Shown: positions 7,385-15,850, numbered from the stretch's first letter. The stretch is 64,000 nt of DNA from Sporichthya polymorpha DSM 43042 (GCF_000384115.1 NZ_KB913029.1:1026907-1090906), one strand, 5' to 3'. Numbers and translations: made by a program. The notes: a model not told the origin generated them from the letters alone.

Positions 7385-8131
7385 TCAGATGCCGCCGGAC
7401 TGGGCCGCCTGGAGGAGCGGGACGGTGTTGATGGTCAGGCCGCCGTCGACGCGGAGGACCTGGCCGGTGACGTAGGCGGCGCCGGTCGCGAGGGCGCAGA
7501 TCGCCTCGGCGACGTCCTCGGCGAGGCCGGAGCGGCCGAGCGGGATCAGGGCGTTCGTGCGGGCCTCGCGGGCAGGGTCGCCCTGGCGGTCGGCGGTCAT
7601 CTCGGTGCTGATGCGGCCCGGGGCCACGGCGTTGACGCGGATTCCGCGCGGGGCGTACTCCAGTGCCGCGGCCTCGGTGTACGACGCGACGGCGGCCTTC
7701 GCCATCGAGTACACGCCGGTGCCCGGGACCGGCATGAACGCCGACATCGAGGCGACGTTGACGACGGACCCGCCGCCGTCAGCGGCAAGGGCGTCGGCGA
7801 AGTGACGGGTCATCAGCAGCGGGCCGAGGACGTTGACGTCGAAGACCTTGTGGAAGTGCTCGGGGGTGACGTCCGCCAGCTTGCCCGGCAGGTACATGCC
7901 GGCGTTGTTCACCAGCACCGCGAGGTCGGAGATGCCGGCCGCGACGGCGGCGACCGACGCCTCGTCGGCGACGTCGACCTGCGCGACCTTGGCGCCGATC
8001 TCCGACGCCGTCGTCTCGGCGGCCGCGCCGTCGAGGTCGGCGACGATCACCTCGAAGCCGGACTGCACCAGCCTCGCCGCGGTCGCGCGGCCGATCCCCC
8101 GGGCCGCGCCGGTCACGAGTGCAAGAGCCAC
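7385..8131 (-). CDS. Short-chain dehydrogenase/reductase
   Basis: A 248-residue classical SDR. The NAD(P)-binding TGAARGIG motif is at residues 7-14, NNAG follows near residue 75, and the catalytic Ser...Tyr-x3-Lys is in VASMSAF...GVYSMAK. A closing VTGQVLRVDGG is typical of the family. Asp near the end of beta-strand 2 (IVADLDG) suggests NAD(H). It starts at GTG 8131, one base after the stop of the E1-beta gene, so it shares that operon and may oxidise a hydroxy intermediate feeding the 2-oxoacid dehydrogenase. Substrate unknown. Confidence 0.92.
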   Translation of the reverse strand: MALALVTGAARGIGRATAARLVQSGFEVIVADLDGAAAETTASEIGAKVAQVDVADEASVAAVAAGISDLAVLVNNAGMYLPGKLADVTPEHFHKVFDVNVLGPLLMTRHFADALAADGGGSVVNVASMSAFMPVPGTGVYSMAKAAVASYTEAAALEYAPRGIRVNAVAPGRISTEMTADRQGDPAREARTNALIPLGRSGLAEDVAEAICALATGAAYVTGQVLRVDGGLTINTVPLLQAAQSGGI

Positions 8132-8132
8132 G

Positions 8133-9155
8133 TCAACGTCCCATCAGCTGGTGGACCGCCGCGACGAGGTCGTCGGAGGTCGGGTGGAAGTCGAGGCCCG
8201 CCGCGAACGGGACGGGCGAGTACCCCGCGCCGAGGCGCAGGACGGGCGCGAGCAGGTCGGCCCACAGCGTCTCGGTGATCTGGGCCGCGAGCTCGGCGCC
8301 GGGGCCGCAGAACGTGTGCGCGTCGTGAAGGACGACGGCGCGCCGCGTGCGCTCGACCGACTCCAGCACCGTCTCCATGTCGAGGGGGACCAGCGTGCGC
8401 AGGTCGATCACCTCGGCCGAGATCCCCTGCTCCGCCAGGGTCTCCGCGGCCGCGACCGCGTTGCGCACCTGCGTCCCGTAGGTGATGACGGTGACGTGCT
8501 CACCAGGGCGGCGTACGGCCGCCTTCCCGAGCGGCACCTTGTGCAGCCCGACCGGCACCTCGTCCTTCTGCGTGAAGACCAGGTCGAAGTGCTCGACGAA
8601 CAGGCACGGGTCCGGGTCGTCGATGCAGGAGGCGAGCAGACCCTTGGCGTCGGCCGCCGTCGAGGGGACGACGACCTTGATGCCGGGCGTGTGCATGAAC
8701 CACGCCTCGAGGTTCTGCGCGTGCTGGGCGCCGAAGCGCCGGGTGCCGACGCCCGTCCGCACCGTCAGCGGGACCGGCGTGTGACCGCCGGACATGTAGC
8801 GCAGCTTCGCGGCGTGGTTGACGATCTGGTCGATGCAGACCGTCGTGAAGTCCATGAACATGATCTCGGCGATCGGCTTGTAACCACCCATCGCGAGCCC
8901 GACGGCCGCGCCGATGATGCCGGTCTCCGCGATCGGCGTGGGGCGCACGCGGTCGCGGCCGTACTTCGTCGACAGGCCCTTCGAGATCTTCAGGACGCCA
9001 CCGATCGGGTCGGCCACGTCCTCGCCGAGCAGCAGGACCTTTGAGTCGGCGTCCATCGCGAGGTGCAGGGCGGAGTTCAGCGCCTGCGCCATCGTCATGA
9101 CCTCGGTCTGCGCGGCGCCCGAGGAGTCGTCGGAGAGGAAGGCGGACGTGCTCAC
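8133..9155 (-). CDS. 2-oxoacid (pyruvate/acetoin-type) dehydrogenase E1, beta subunit
   Basis: A 340-residue transketolase-like beta chain of an alpha2beta2 thiamine diphosphate E1. Typical segments are LLLGEDVADPIGG, PIAETGIIGAAVGLAMGG, the FMDF block and VEVIDLRTL-like AEVIDLRTLVPLD. It starts at GTG 9155, overlapping the alpha-subunit stop (GTGA). Together the chains decarboxylate a 2-oxoacid (or acetoin) and acylate the lipoyl group of an E2. No E2 or E3 gene is in the window, so those must come from elsewhere. The exact substrate cannot be told. Confidence 0.92.
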   Translation of the reverse strand: MSTSAFLSDDSSGAAQTEVMTMAQALNSALHLAMDADSKVLLLGEDVADPIGGVLKISKGLSTKYGRDRVRPTPIAETGIIGAAVGLAMGGYKPIAEIMFMDFTTVCIDQIVNHAAKLRYMSGGHTPVPLTVRTGVGTRRFGAQHAQNLEAWFMHTPGIKVVVPSTAADAKGLLASCIDDPDPCLFVEHFDLVFTQKDEVPVGLHKVPLGKAAVRRPGEHVTVITYGTQVRNAVAAAETLAEQGISAEVIDLRTLVPLDMETVLESVERTRRAVVLHDAHTFCGPGAELAAQITETLWADLLAPVLRLGAGYSPVPFAAGLDFHPTSDDLVAAVHQLMGR

Positions 9156-10159
9156 AGCGCCACTCCCGTCCCCGCCAGGGCGGCGGTGTCGGCGAAGACG
9201 TCCCGGTACCGCAGGTCCTTCTCCGGCGGCGGGCTCGCCTGGGCGAAGGCGAAGGCGTCGTCGACCTGCGCGACCACCTCCGCGTCGAGGGCGGCGAGGT
9301 CGGCCTCGCTCGCGGCACCGGACTCGAGCAGCCGGCGGCGGAACGTCGGCACCGGGTCACGCTCGAGCGCGGCCGCGAGCTCGTCGGCCGGCATGTAGCT
9401 GTAGTCGGCGGAGCCGCTGTGCCCGGTGAGCCGGTAGGTGACGGCCTCGACGAACGTCGGGCCCTCGCCGTTGCGGGCGCGGGTGAGCGCGTCGCGCAAC
9501 ACCTCGGCGGTGGCGACCGGGTCGAACCCGTCGACGCGGACGGTGCGCATCCCGTACGCCTGCGCGCGGCCGGCGAGGTCGGTGTTCGCGGCGTACTCGG
9601 CGATCGGCGTGTGCTCGCCCCACTGGTTGTTCTGGCAGAGGAAGACGACGGGCAGCTTCCAGAGCCCGGCCATGTTCATGCCCTCGTGGAAGGCGCCGAT
9701 CGAGGTGGCGCCGTCACCGAAGGTGGTGACGACCGCGCGCCCGGTGCCTTCCGAGCTCGGCCCGTCGAGCTGCGCCGCGATCCCGAGCCCCACGGCGATC
9801 GGGATGCCGGAGCCGACGATGCCGGTGCTCGTCATGAAGCCCATCGAGGTGTCGTGCAGGTGCATCGGGCCGCCCTTGCCGCCGCACACCCCGTCGGACC
9901 GGCCGTAGATCTCGGCGATCACCCGCCGCAGGTTCGACCCCTTCGCGAGCGCGTCGCCCAGCGAGCGGTAGGTGGAGACGAGCTGGTCCTGCGGGGTCAC
10001 CGCGATCGAGAGCGCGCCGCAGACGCCCTCCAGTCCGCGCACGGGGTAGAAGGCGGACTGCAGGGAGCCGCTCTTCACCTCCGCGGACGCGCGATCGCTG
10101 GTGGCCGTGATCAGGGCCATCGTCCGGTACATCTGCAACATCTCGGCCGTCGTCAGCAC
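9152..10159 (-). CDS. 2-oxoacid (pyruvate/acetoin-type) dehydrogenase E1, alpha subunit
   Basis: A 335-residue alpha chain carrying the thiamine diphosphate motif GDG (148-150) with the closing Asn pair at 177-178 (CQNNQWGE). The block GKGGPMHLHD, common in acetoin and pyruvate dehydrogenase E1-alpha, is also present. The length is normal. It starts at GTG 10159, first of a three-gene leftward operon (E1-alpha, E1-beta, SDR), and is divergent from a P450 gene across 57 bases. Confidence 0.92.
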   Translation of the reverse strand: MLTTAEMLQMYRTMALITATSDRASAEVKSGSLQSAFYPVRGLEGVCGALSIAVTPQDQLVSTYRSLGDALAKGSNLRRVIAEIYGRSDGVCGGKGGPMHLHDTSMGFMTSTGIVGSGIPIAVGLGIAAQLDGPSSEGTGRAVVTTFGDGATSIGAFHEGMNMAGLWKLPVVFLCQNNQWGEHTPIAEYAANTDLAGRAQAYGMRTVRVDGFDPVATAEVLRDALTRARNGEGPTFVEAVTYRLTGHSGSADYSYMPADELAAALERDPVPTFRRRLLESGAASEADLAALDAEVVAQVDDAFAFAQASPPPEKDLRYRDVFADTAALAGTGVAL

Positions 10160-10169
10160 CCGGCCAATT

Positions 10170-10182
10170 TAGTCGCGTACTA
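10170..10182. promoter_or_regulatory. TAGT-N5-ACTA inverted repeat in a divergent promoter region
   Basis: The 57-base gap between the E1-alpha gene (leftward) and the P450 gene (rightward) contains TAGTCGCGTACTA, a 4-base inverted repeat with a 5-base centre. A TACCGT box (10205-10210) sits 6 bases before the P450 GTG and could be a -10 element of a leaderless transcript. The MarR protein encoded after the P450 is a candidate ligand of the repeat. Evidence is weak. Confidence 0.3.
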
Positions 10183-10216
10183 GACTTTTTGGCAATCTAC
10201 GGTTTACCGTCGCACC

Positions 10217-11497
10217 GTGGTCGAGACCTCTGATCTGACGCGCCTGATCTCCAACGACCCCGGGCTCGTGCGGTGCCCGTGGCCGCTGTACGACGTGCTG
10301 CGGACCGAGGCGCCGGTGACGTACGACGAGACGCTCAAGGCGTTCGTCGTCACCCGCTACGCCGACGTCATCGAGGTCCTCAAGGACACCGCGACCTTCT
10401 CCTCCGCGATGGCGAGCGGCCCGAGCTCGGTGACCGGGCTGGCGAAGAAGCTGATCGCCGACCCCGAGACGCCGGAGCGCCTGCGCGCCCAGGCCGAGCG
10501 TCGACTCAAGCTCGCCGAGTCTCCCGTCCTGCTCTTCACCGACCCGCCGCTGCACAAGCGGCAGCGCCAGCTGGTGTCCGCGGCCTTCAGCCCGAAGCGC
10601 ATCAAGCAGCTGGAGCCGGAGGTCCGGCGCCTCGTCGACGAGCTCATCGACGGCTTCATCGCGGACGGGAAGGTCGACCTCGTCCCGCAGTTCGCGATCC
10701 CGCTGCCGATGACGGTCATCGCGACGATGCTCGGCGTCCCGCCGCAGAACATGGACCAGTTCAAGCGGTGGTCGAACGCGTTCACCGCCGGCGTCGGCGC
10801 CGTCGAGCAGACCCGCGAGGAGATCGCCGAGATCTTCGACGAGGTCGACACCTTCTACGACTACTTCACCGACGAGATCGAGCGCCGCCGCGTCGAGCCG
10901 CAGGACGACCTGCTCACCGACCTCGTCGAGGCGCGCATGGCCGGCGAGGAGCCGCTGACGCTCGACGAGATGCTCAACATGCTCGTCCAGTTCCTCGTCG
11001 CCGGGAACGAGACGACGACGAACTCGGCCGGGATGCTCGTCAACCGGCTCGCGCAGGAGCCCGGCCTCGCCGACCGCGTCCGCGAGAACCACGCGCTGAT
11101 CCCGACGCTCGTCGAGGAGATGCTCCGCGTCGAGGCCCCGGTGCAGGGCATGTTCCGCGTCGCGACGACCGACGGGACGATCGGCGACGTCGCCGTCCCC
11201 GCCGGCTCGGTGGTGTGGCTGGTCTACGGCTCGGCCAACCTCGACCCCGAGACCTTCGCCGAGCCCGGCACCCTCGACCTCGACGGCGACCGTGCGCCCC
11301 ACCTGACCTTCGCCCGCTTCGAGCACTTCTGCCTCGGCGCGAACATCGCCCGGCTCGAGCTCCGCATCGCCGCCGAGCGACTCCTCGACCGGCTCGCGGA
11401 CATCCGCCTCGCCTGCGACCCCGCCGAGGTCCCGTACCACCGCAGCTTCGTCCTCCGCGGCCCCGCGAGCCTCCCGCTCACGTTCACCGCCCGCTGA
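10217..11497 (+). CDS. Cytochrome P450, close paralogue of the operon P450 at 3245-4555
   Basis: A 426-residue P450. The I-helix motif is AGNETTT, with Asn where the first paralogue has His; ExxR lies in VEEMLRVEAPVQ; the heme loop is FARFEHFCLG. The N-terminal third is nearly superimposable on the other copy (for example SSxMASGPSSVTGLA and TDPPxHKRQRQLVSAAFSPKRI), so they should act on related substrates. GTG 10217 is the start that gives a normal N-terminus (DLTRLISNDPGLVRCP). It is followed after 47 bases by a MarR gene in the same direction. Confidence 0.93.
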   Translation: MVETSDLTRLISNDPGLVRCPWPLYDVLRTEAPVTYDETLKAFVVTRYADVIEVLKDTATFSSAMASGPSSVTGLAKKLIADPETPERLRAQAERRLKLAESPVLLFTDPPLHKRQRQLVSAAFSPKRIKQLEPEVRRLVDELIDGFIADGKVDLVPQFAIPLPMTVIATMLGVPPQNMDQFKRWSNAFTAGVGAVEQTREEIAEIFDEVDTFYDYFTDEIERRRVEPQDDLLTDLVEARMAGEEPLTLDEMLNMLVQFLVAGNETTTNSAGMLVNRLAQEPGLADRVRENHALIPTLVEEMLRVEAPVQGMFRVATTDGTIGDVAVPAGSVVWLVYGSANLDPETFAEPGTLDLDGDRAPHLTFARFEHFCLGANIARLELRIAAERLLDRLADIRLACDPAEVPYHRSFVLRGPASLPLTFTAR

Positions 11498-11544
11498 GCG
11501 CGCCACCCGGACCGGCGGCGCACGCCCGCCGTTAGAGTTCGGGC

Positions 11545-12066
11545 ATGCCGTCGCCGACCTCGAAACCCGCGAAAGCGGGTCAGCGGTCGGACCCGCTCAC
11601 CCGGGCGCACAAGTACTGGCGCGGGGAGCACCTCGGGATCGACGAGGACTCGTTCATCGCGATGACGTCGGTCCTGCGGCTGCACCGGCTGATGACGACG
11701 AACATCGAGGCCGAACTCAAGCGGCACGACATCAAGCTCACCGACTTCATGCTGCTGGTGACGCTGGAGATGTCCGACAACCACACCCGGTCGGTGTCCC
11801 GGCTCGCGAAGTCGCTGCTGGTCCACCCGACGACGGCGACGGTCGCGACCGACCGCCTCGAGGCCCGCGGGCTCCTCGTCCGCACCCCGCACCCGAGCGA
11901 CCGGCGCGCGACGCTGGTGACGATCACTGAGGAGGGCCGCGACCTGCTCCAGCGGGCCTCCGCCGTCCTCGACGCGGTGGAGTACGGCCTGCCCGGCGCC
12001 TCCCCCGCGGAGCGCGCCTCCCTGGTCGAGGCGATCGACGCCGTCCGCGCCGCCGCCGGCGACTGA
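11545..12066 (+). CDS. MarR-family transcriptional regulator
   Basis: A 173-residue winged-helix regulator. The recognition region and wing read TTATVATDRLEARGLL followed by RTPHPSDRRATLVTITEEG, the standard MarR signature. An N-terminal extension of about 25 residues is rich in Lys and Pro. TAGAGT (11533-11538) lies 6 bases before the ATG, resembling a leaderless start. As the gene after the P450, it probably controls the P450 and/or the E1-SDR operon in response to an aromatic or acyl ligand. Confidence 0.88.
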   Translation: MPSPTSKPAKAGQRSDPLTRAHKYWRGEHLGIDEDSFIAMTSVLRLHRLMTTNIEAELKRHDIKLTDFMLLVTLEMSDNHTRSVSRLAKSLLVHPTTATVATDRLEARGLLVRTPHPSDRRATLVTITEEGRDLLQRASAVLDAVEYGLPGASPAERASLVEAIDAVRAAAGD

Positions 12067-12086
12067 CGCCCCTCCGCCGACGTTCA

Positions 12087-12132
12087 AAAAGGGTGACACC
12101 CCTTACTGCGCAGTAAGGGGTGTCACCCTTTT
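12087..12132. repeat. Perfect 46-bp palindrome, family A copy 1 (bidirectional terminator position)
   Basis: Two 23-base arms meet with no loop: AAAAGGGTGACACCCCTTAC plus TGC on the left and its exact complement on the right. It sits between the convergent MarR and histidine-phosphatase genes and covers the latter's stop codon. A nearly identical element is at 47785-47828. It could form a strong hairpin terminator in either direction; the sequence identity between copies suggests a repeated element rather than chance. Confidence 0.85.
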
Positions 12133-12746
12133 GTGACAAGGGGCGGGGGCAGGTGCTGGGTCTCGTTGAGGGAGGCGAGGCGGACGCCGCCGGAGGTGTC
12201 GGCGACGAGGCGGTTGATTCCGCAGTTGTCGGGGTGGAAGAACCACATCCGGTCGATGCCGACCGCGGCGCCGAGGAGGACGTTGAGCACCCCGCCGTGG
12301 CTGACGACGAGAGCCCGGCCGCCGGCGTGGGTCGTCAGGATCTCGGCGAGGACCTCGCCGGCCTCGGCGCGGAAGGTCGGGAGGTCGATGCCCCACGGCG
12401 TGAGGTCGCCGGCCATGCAGGCGTCGAAGCGGGGGTCACCGGCGGCGCGGAGTTCACTCAGCAGGACGTACTCCGTCGAGCGGCGGTCGAACTCGGCGAG
12501 CCCGTCGCGGACCTGCGCCCGGAGGCCGAGTTCGGCACACAGCGGAGCGGCGGTCTCCAGCGCCCGGCGCTGGGGCGAGCAGTAGACCGCCTCGACGGGT
12601 TCACCGGCGAGCGCCTTGGCGACCGCGTTCGCCTCCTCGCGGCCGCGCGCGGACAGGCCGGGGTCGGTCGTCCCGCGCTCCGCCTGACCGTGGCGGACCA
12701 GGACGACCGTCGTGTGGGCGACGACCTCGAGGCCGCCGGGCCTCAA
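12123..12746 (-). CDS. Histidine phosphatase family protein, coupled to a LivG-type ATPase
   Basis: A 207-residue member of the branch-1 histidine phosphatase superfamily. The phospho-accepting RHG is in VVLVRHGQAE near residue 18; the second catalytic His is in LVVSHGGVLN; YCSPQRRALETA is the other typical block. It probably starts at TTG 12746, overlapping the ATPase stop (TTGA); PGGLEV after this start is conserved in the paralogue at 22192-22833, supporting that start. The stop codon lies within the family A palindrome. Substrate unknown. Pairing with an ABC ATPase occurs twice in this window. Confidence 0.85.
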   Translation of the reverse strand: MRPGGLEVVAHTTVVLVRHGQAERGTTDPGLSARGREEANAVAKALAGEPVEAVYCSPQRRALETAAPLCAELGLRAQVRDGLAEFDRRSTEYVLLSELRAAGDPRFDACMAGDLTPWGIDLPTFRAEAGEVLAEILTTHAGGRALVVSHGGVLNVLLGAAVGIDRMWFFHPDNCGINRLVADTSGGVRLASLNETQHLPPPLVTKG

Positions 12747-13546
12747 CTCGCGAGCTCGTCGGTCTCGAGCTCGGGCGCCTCGGAGCCGAGGTACGCGCTG
12801 CGGACCAGCTCGGACGTCTGCACCTCGCGCGGCGTGCCCTCGAAGATCGGCTTGCCGAAGTCGAGGACGTGGATGTACTCGCAGGTGCTCATGACGAGCG
12901 CCATGTCGTGCTCGACGATGAGGATGCCGAGGCCGCGCTCGGCGACCAGCGTCCGCAGGATCTCGCCGAAGCGCTCGGTCTCGGAGCCGTCCAGACCGGA
13001 CGAGGGCTCGTCGAGCAGCAGCAGCCGGAAGTCGCCGGCGGAGACGCGGGCCAGCTCGACGAGCCGGCGCTGACCCGTGGAGAGGTCGGCCGGACGCCGG
13101 TCGGCGAGGTGGGAGATGCCGCAGAGTTCCATCGCCTCGGCGGCGTGCTGCTTGGTCGCGCGGCGCTCGGCCGGACGCGCGGCGAGGTGCCGCAGCGGGT
13201 TCCGGCCGGCCATCGCGGCCTCGCGCCCCATGCGCACGTTCTCGCGCACCGACAGCGTCTCGAACAGCTCCATCCGCTGGAACGTGCGGCCCAGGCCCTT
13301 GAGCGCGCGGGCCTGCGGCGGGGCGGAGGTGACGTCCTCACCGAAGAGCACGACCTTGCCCGCGGCCGGGCGCACGACGCCGGTGATCGCGTTGAAGGTC
13401 GTGGTCTTGCCGGCACCGTTGGGCCCGATCAGCCCGGTGATGCGGCCACGCGGGGCCGTCAGGGTCTGGCCGTCGACGGCGGTCAGACCGCCGTAGCGGA
13501 CCGTGAGGTTCTCCACATGCAGACCATCGACGGTTCCCTCGGCCAT
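12743..13546 (-). CDS. livG: Branched-chain-type ABC transporter ATPase (LivG-like)
   Basis: A 267-residue ATPase with Walker A GPNGAGKT, signature LSTGQ, Walker B LLLLDEPSSGLD and a switch His in IVEHDM. The long insert after GRTFQRMELFETLSV is typical of LivG. ATG 13546 is preferred over GTG 13558 because GGAGGT lies 4 bases upstream. No permease or binding protein is adjacent; the transporter operon at 22.8-27.1 kb has LivF but no LivG, so this gene likely supplies the missing subunit. It is divergent from a small HTH gene. Confidence 0.9.
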   Translation of the reverse strand: MAEGTVDGLHVENLTVRYGGLTAVDGQTLTAPRGRITGLIGPNGAGKTTTFNAITGVVRPAAGKVVLFGEDVTSAPPQARALKGLGRTFQRMELFETLSVRENVRMGREAAMAGRNPLRHLAARPAERRATKQHAAEAMELCGISHLADRRPADLSTGQRRLVELARVSAGDFRLLLLDEPSSGLDGSETERFGEILRTLVAERGLGILIVEHDMALVMSTCEYIHVLDFGKPIFEGTPREVQTSELVRSAYLGSEAPELETDELAS

Positions 13547-13661
13547 ACCGACCTCCACGATTGGGGTACGAGCGCAATTGTCTATTCCTAGAGTAATCCT
13601 CCGCGGCTGGCAACGGTCAGTCCTGACGGGGTGGACCGATTCGCCTGCGCCGCGCCCGAAT

Positions 13662-13673
13662 ATTGTTCACAAT
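13662..13673. promoter_or_regulatory. ATTGT-TC-ACAAT inverted repeat in a divergent intergenic region
   Basis: A 12-base AT-rich inverted repeat in the 164-base gap between the LivG-like gene and the small HTH gene. It stands out against the GC-rich background and could be an operator or part of a promoter. Nothing ties it to a specific regulator. Confidence 0.35.
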
Positions 13674-13710
13674 TTTCTGAACGACGTGAAGACCGAGCGG
13701 AGGGAGGGAC

Positions 13711-13986
13711 GTGAGCTCCCCGCACCCCGAGGACCAGCCCGAGACGCCGGACGCTGCGGCCGCTCCGGACGCCCCGGCCGTTCCGGGCGCCTCGGCCCGG
13801 TTGGACCCTGCGGTCGTCGAGGCGCTGCTCGCCCGCGACCACGCCGCCTCGCTGCAGACCGTCGCCCGGGAGCGGGTCTGGCTGCTGGAGGCCCTCCGCA
13901 ACGGCGAGGACATCGACGAGCTCGCCCGGCTCCTTCACGTCACCCCGCGGGCGATCCGGCACCTGCTCGGACGAGACACGGCCTGA
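13711..13986 (+). CDS. Small helix-turn-helix protein
   Basis: A 91-residue protein. Residues 1-30 are Pro/Ala/Asp-rich and probably disordered; residues about 40-88 form a helical HTH-like unit ending EDIDELARLLHVTPRAIRHLLG, which resembles the helix-turn-helix of sigma-like or resolvase-type proteins. GTG start at 13711 is preceded by GGGAGGG. Divergent from the LivG-like gene. A DNA-binding function is likely from the fold pattern, but the target is unknown. Confidence 0.7.
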   Translation: MSSPHPEDQPETPDAAAAPDAPAVPGASARLDPAVVEALLARDHAASLQTVARERVWLLEALRNGEDIDELARLLHVTPRAIRHLLGRDTA

Positions 13987-13995
13987 CGCGGCGCG

Positions 13996-14514
13996 TCAGC
14001 TGACGACGGGCTGTTCGAACCACCGGCAGTCCCCGCGGAAGAAGATCAGCGGCTCGCGGTGGAAGTTTCGGTAGCGGAGCACCTCGCCGACCAGCACGAC
14101 GTGGTCGCCGGTGACGAACTCTCCGGCCAGGCGGCACTCGTACTGGGTCGCGCAGCCGGCGATCAGCGGCGCCCCGGTGGTCCCGACCGTGGTCTCGACC
14201 CCGGTGAACCGGTCGTCCGCCGGGGTGGCGAACTGCCGCGAGACCTCCTCCTGCTGCCAGGCGAGGACGTTGACGCCGAAGTGCCCCGCCGCCCGGTAGA
14301 CCGGCAGGCTCGACGAGCAGGTCCGCAGGTTCCACAGCACCAGCGGCGGGTCCAGCGAGACCGAGCCGAACGAGTTCGCGGTCAGCCCGACGCGACGTCC
14401 GTCGTGCGCGGCGGTCATGACGGCGATCCCGGTCGGGAACGTCCCGAGCGACTGCCGGTACGCGCGGAGGTCGTCACCCGGGACCGCGAACGCGACCTCG
14501 GGTGCCACGTTCAC
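13996..14514 (-). CDS. Flavin reductase (StyB/HpaC-like)
   Basis: A 172-residue flavin reductase of the flavin_reduct (FMN-binding split-barrel) family. Typical blocks are the N-terminal FPTGIAVMTA, LTANSFGSVSLDPPLVLW and VNVLAWQQEEVSRQFA. It uses NAD(P)H to reduce FAD or FMN, which diffuses to a partner oxygenase. It starts at GTG 14514, overlapping the stop of the StyA-like gene (GTGA), so the pair is a two-component monooxygenase. It converges on the small HTH gene across 9 bases. Confidence 0.92.
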   Translation of the reverse strand: MNVAPEVAFAVPGDDLRAYRQSLGTFPTGIAVMTAAHDGRRVGLTANSFGSVSLDPPLVLWNLRTCSSSLPVYRAAGHFGVNVLAWQQEEVSRQFATPADDRFTGVETTVGTTGAPLIAGCATQYECRLAGEFVTGDHVVLVGEVLRYRNFHREPLIFFRGDCRWFEQPVVS

Positions 14515-15788
14515 ACCACCCCAGCCGGCACCGCCGCGACCGTGCGCCCGCGGGCCGCGTAGCCGGCGCGCGCCCCCGCGGCCGCGACGAACGCCTCCGC
14601 GGTCGCGGGGTCGGCGAGGAAGTTCGGGAGGTCGGTCGGGTCGTCGAAGACGTTGCAGAACCGGTGCGCGACCTCGGGGATCTGCGTCGCCGCCCCGAGC
14701 ACCGCGAGGGCGTACGGCGGCGGGGCGAGCATCGTGTTGGTGAACCCCGTCGGAAACTGCGCGTAGGACCAGAACTCGTCGAACGTCGACTGCAGGAACG
14801 CGTCGTCGAACGGTCCGTCCCCCGCCGCCGTGATGAGCCGGTGGACGATGTCCGCGTGCATGCAGGCGTTGTTGGCGCCCTGGCCGCAGCACGGGTCGTT
14901 GAGGACGACGACGTCGGCGATGCCCACCACCTTCGCCCCGGACGGCAGGGTCGCGATCGGCTTGCGCACCAGCGGCGGGACCGCGCCGCACAGCCAGGCA
15001 TTGGCGTCGGCGAGCTCGGCATCGCGGACGCGGTCGTTCTCCCACGGGAAGAAGTCGGAGAACACACGCTTCGTCAGATCCAGCATCGACGAGGGGTCGG
15101 TGGCCGCGCCCCAGCGGTCCATCGGCCCACCGGGAACGGCCTCCATGACCCAGGCGATCGCGGGGCCGGCGTGCGTGACCATCGGGATGCCGAACGCCTC
15201 CCCGACGCCGGGCCGGATGTTGTAGTACACCCCGTCAGGTGCGTCGTGGACGCAGCCGACGAGCGCCGCCATCCCGATCGAGCGCTGCGGCCGGTCGTAG
15301 GTGAGCATCGCGGTGTTCACCTCGAACAGGCGCGTGATGTCGCCCTTCCCGGCGGAGATGATCGTGAGGTCGGCGGTCGCGGCGATGCTCTCCAGCGTCG
15401 GGACGTCGACCGTGCCGTAGACGACCTTCCCGCCGCGGTCGGAGAACAGGTTCAGCCACGTGCCGAACTTGAGCCGCTGGTCCACCGACTGCGCGTGCCG
15501 GGCGAACCGGCCGTCGAAGCTGAGCGCGAGGTCCCCCTCGGGGCCGTCGGCGATGCGGCAGAACGTGTAGTCGATCAGCGGCTGCTCGCCGTCCCACAGG
15601 CAGATGTCGAGCGCCCGCTCCCGGTCGAGGTTGCGGCTGAACATCGCGTTCGACGACGGCAGCCGCGACGCCGCCATCTGCTCGGCCGTGCGGTCCGAGT
15701 ACAGCGTGACCTCGTGGCCGTCACGGTGGAGCGCGAACGCGAGCTGGAGGCCGGACTGGCCGGCCCCGACGATGGCGATGGTGGGCAT
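14511..15788 (-). CDS. StyA-like (styrene/indole) FAD monooxygenase, oxygenase component
   Basis: A 425-residue FAD-dependent epoxidase-type monooxygenase resembling styrene and indole monooxygenases. The Rossmann motif G8-A-G10-Q-S-G13 is followed by LQLAFALHRDGHEVTLYSDR, characteristic of StyA, and by the conserved late block DPCCGQGANNACMHADI. Reduced FAD is supplied by the overlapping flavin reductase. Reactions in the family are epoxidation or sulfoxidation of aryl alkenes and indole. ATG 15788 is preceded by GAGGCC. No styrene-oxide isomerase or phenylacetaldehyde dehydrogenase is nearby, so the native substrate is open. Confidence 0.88.
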   Translation of the reverse strand: MPTIAIVGAGQSGLQLAFALHRDGHEVTLYSDRTAEQMAASRLPSSNAMFSRNLDRERALDICLWDGEQPLIDYTFCRIADGPEGDLALSFDGRFARHAQSVDQRLKFGTWLNLFSDRGGKVVYGTVDVPTLESIAATADLTIISAGKGDITRLFEVNTAMLTYDRPQRSIGMAALVGCVHDAPDGVYYNIRPGVGEAFGIPMVTHAGPAIAWVMEAVPGGPMDRWGAATDPSSMLDLTKRVFSDFFPWENDRVRDAELADANAWLCGAVPPLVRKPIATLPSGAKVVGIADVVVLNDPCCGQGANNACMHADIVHRLITAAGDGPFDDAFLQSTFDEFWSYAQFPTGFTNTMLAPPPYALAVLGAATQIPEVAHRFCNVFDDPTDLPNFLADPATAEAFVAAAGARAGYAARGRTVAAVPAGVV

Positions 15789-15850
15789 GGGTGGCCTCCT
15801 CGGCCGGACGCGGGACTCGTCGCCCCCGAGCCTGACGCGGCGCGCACGGG

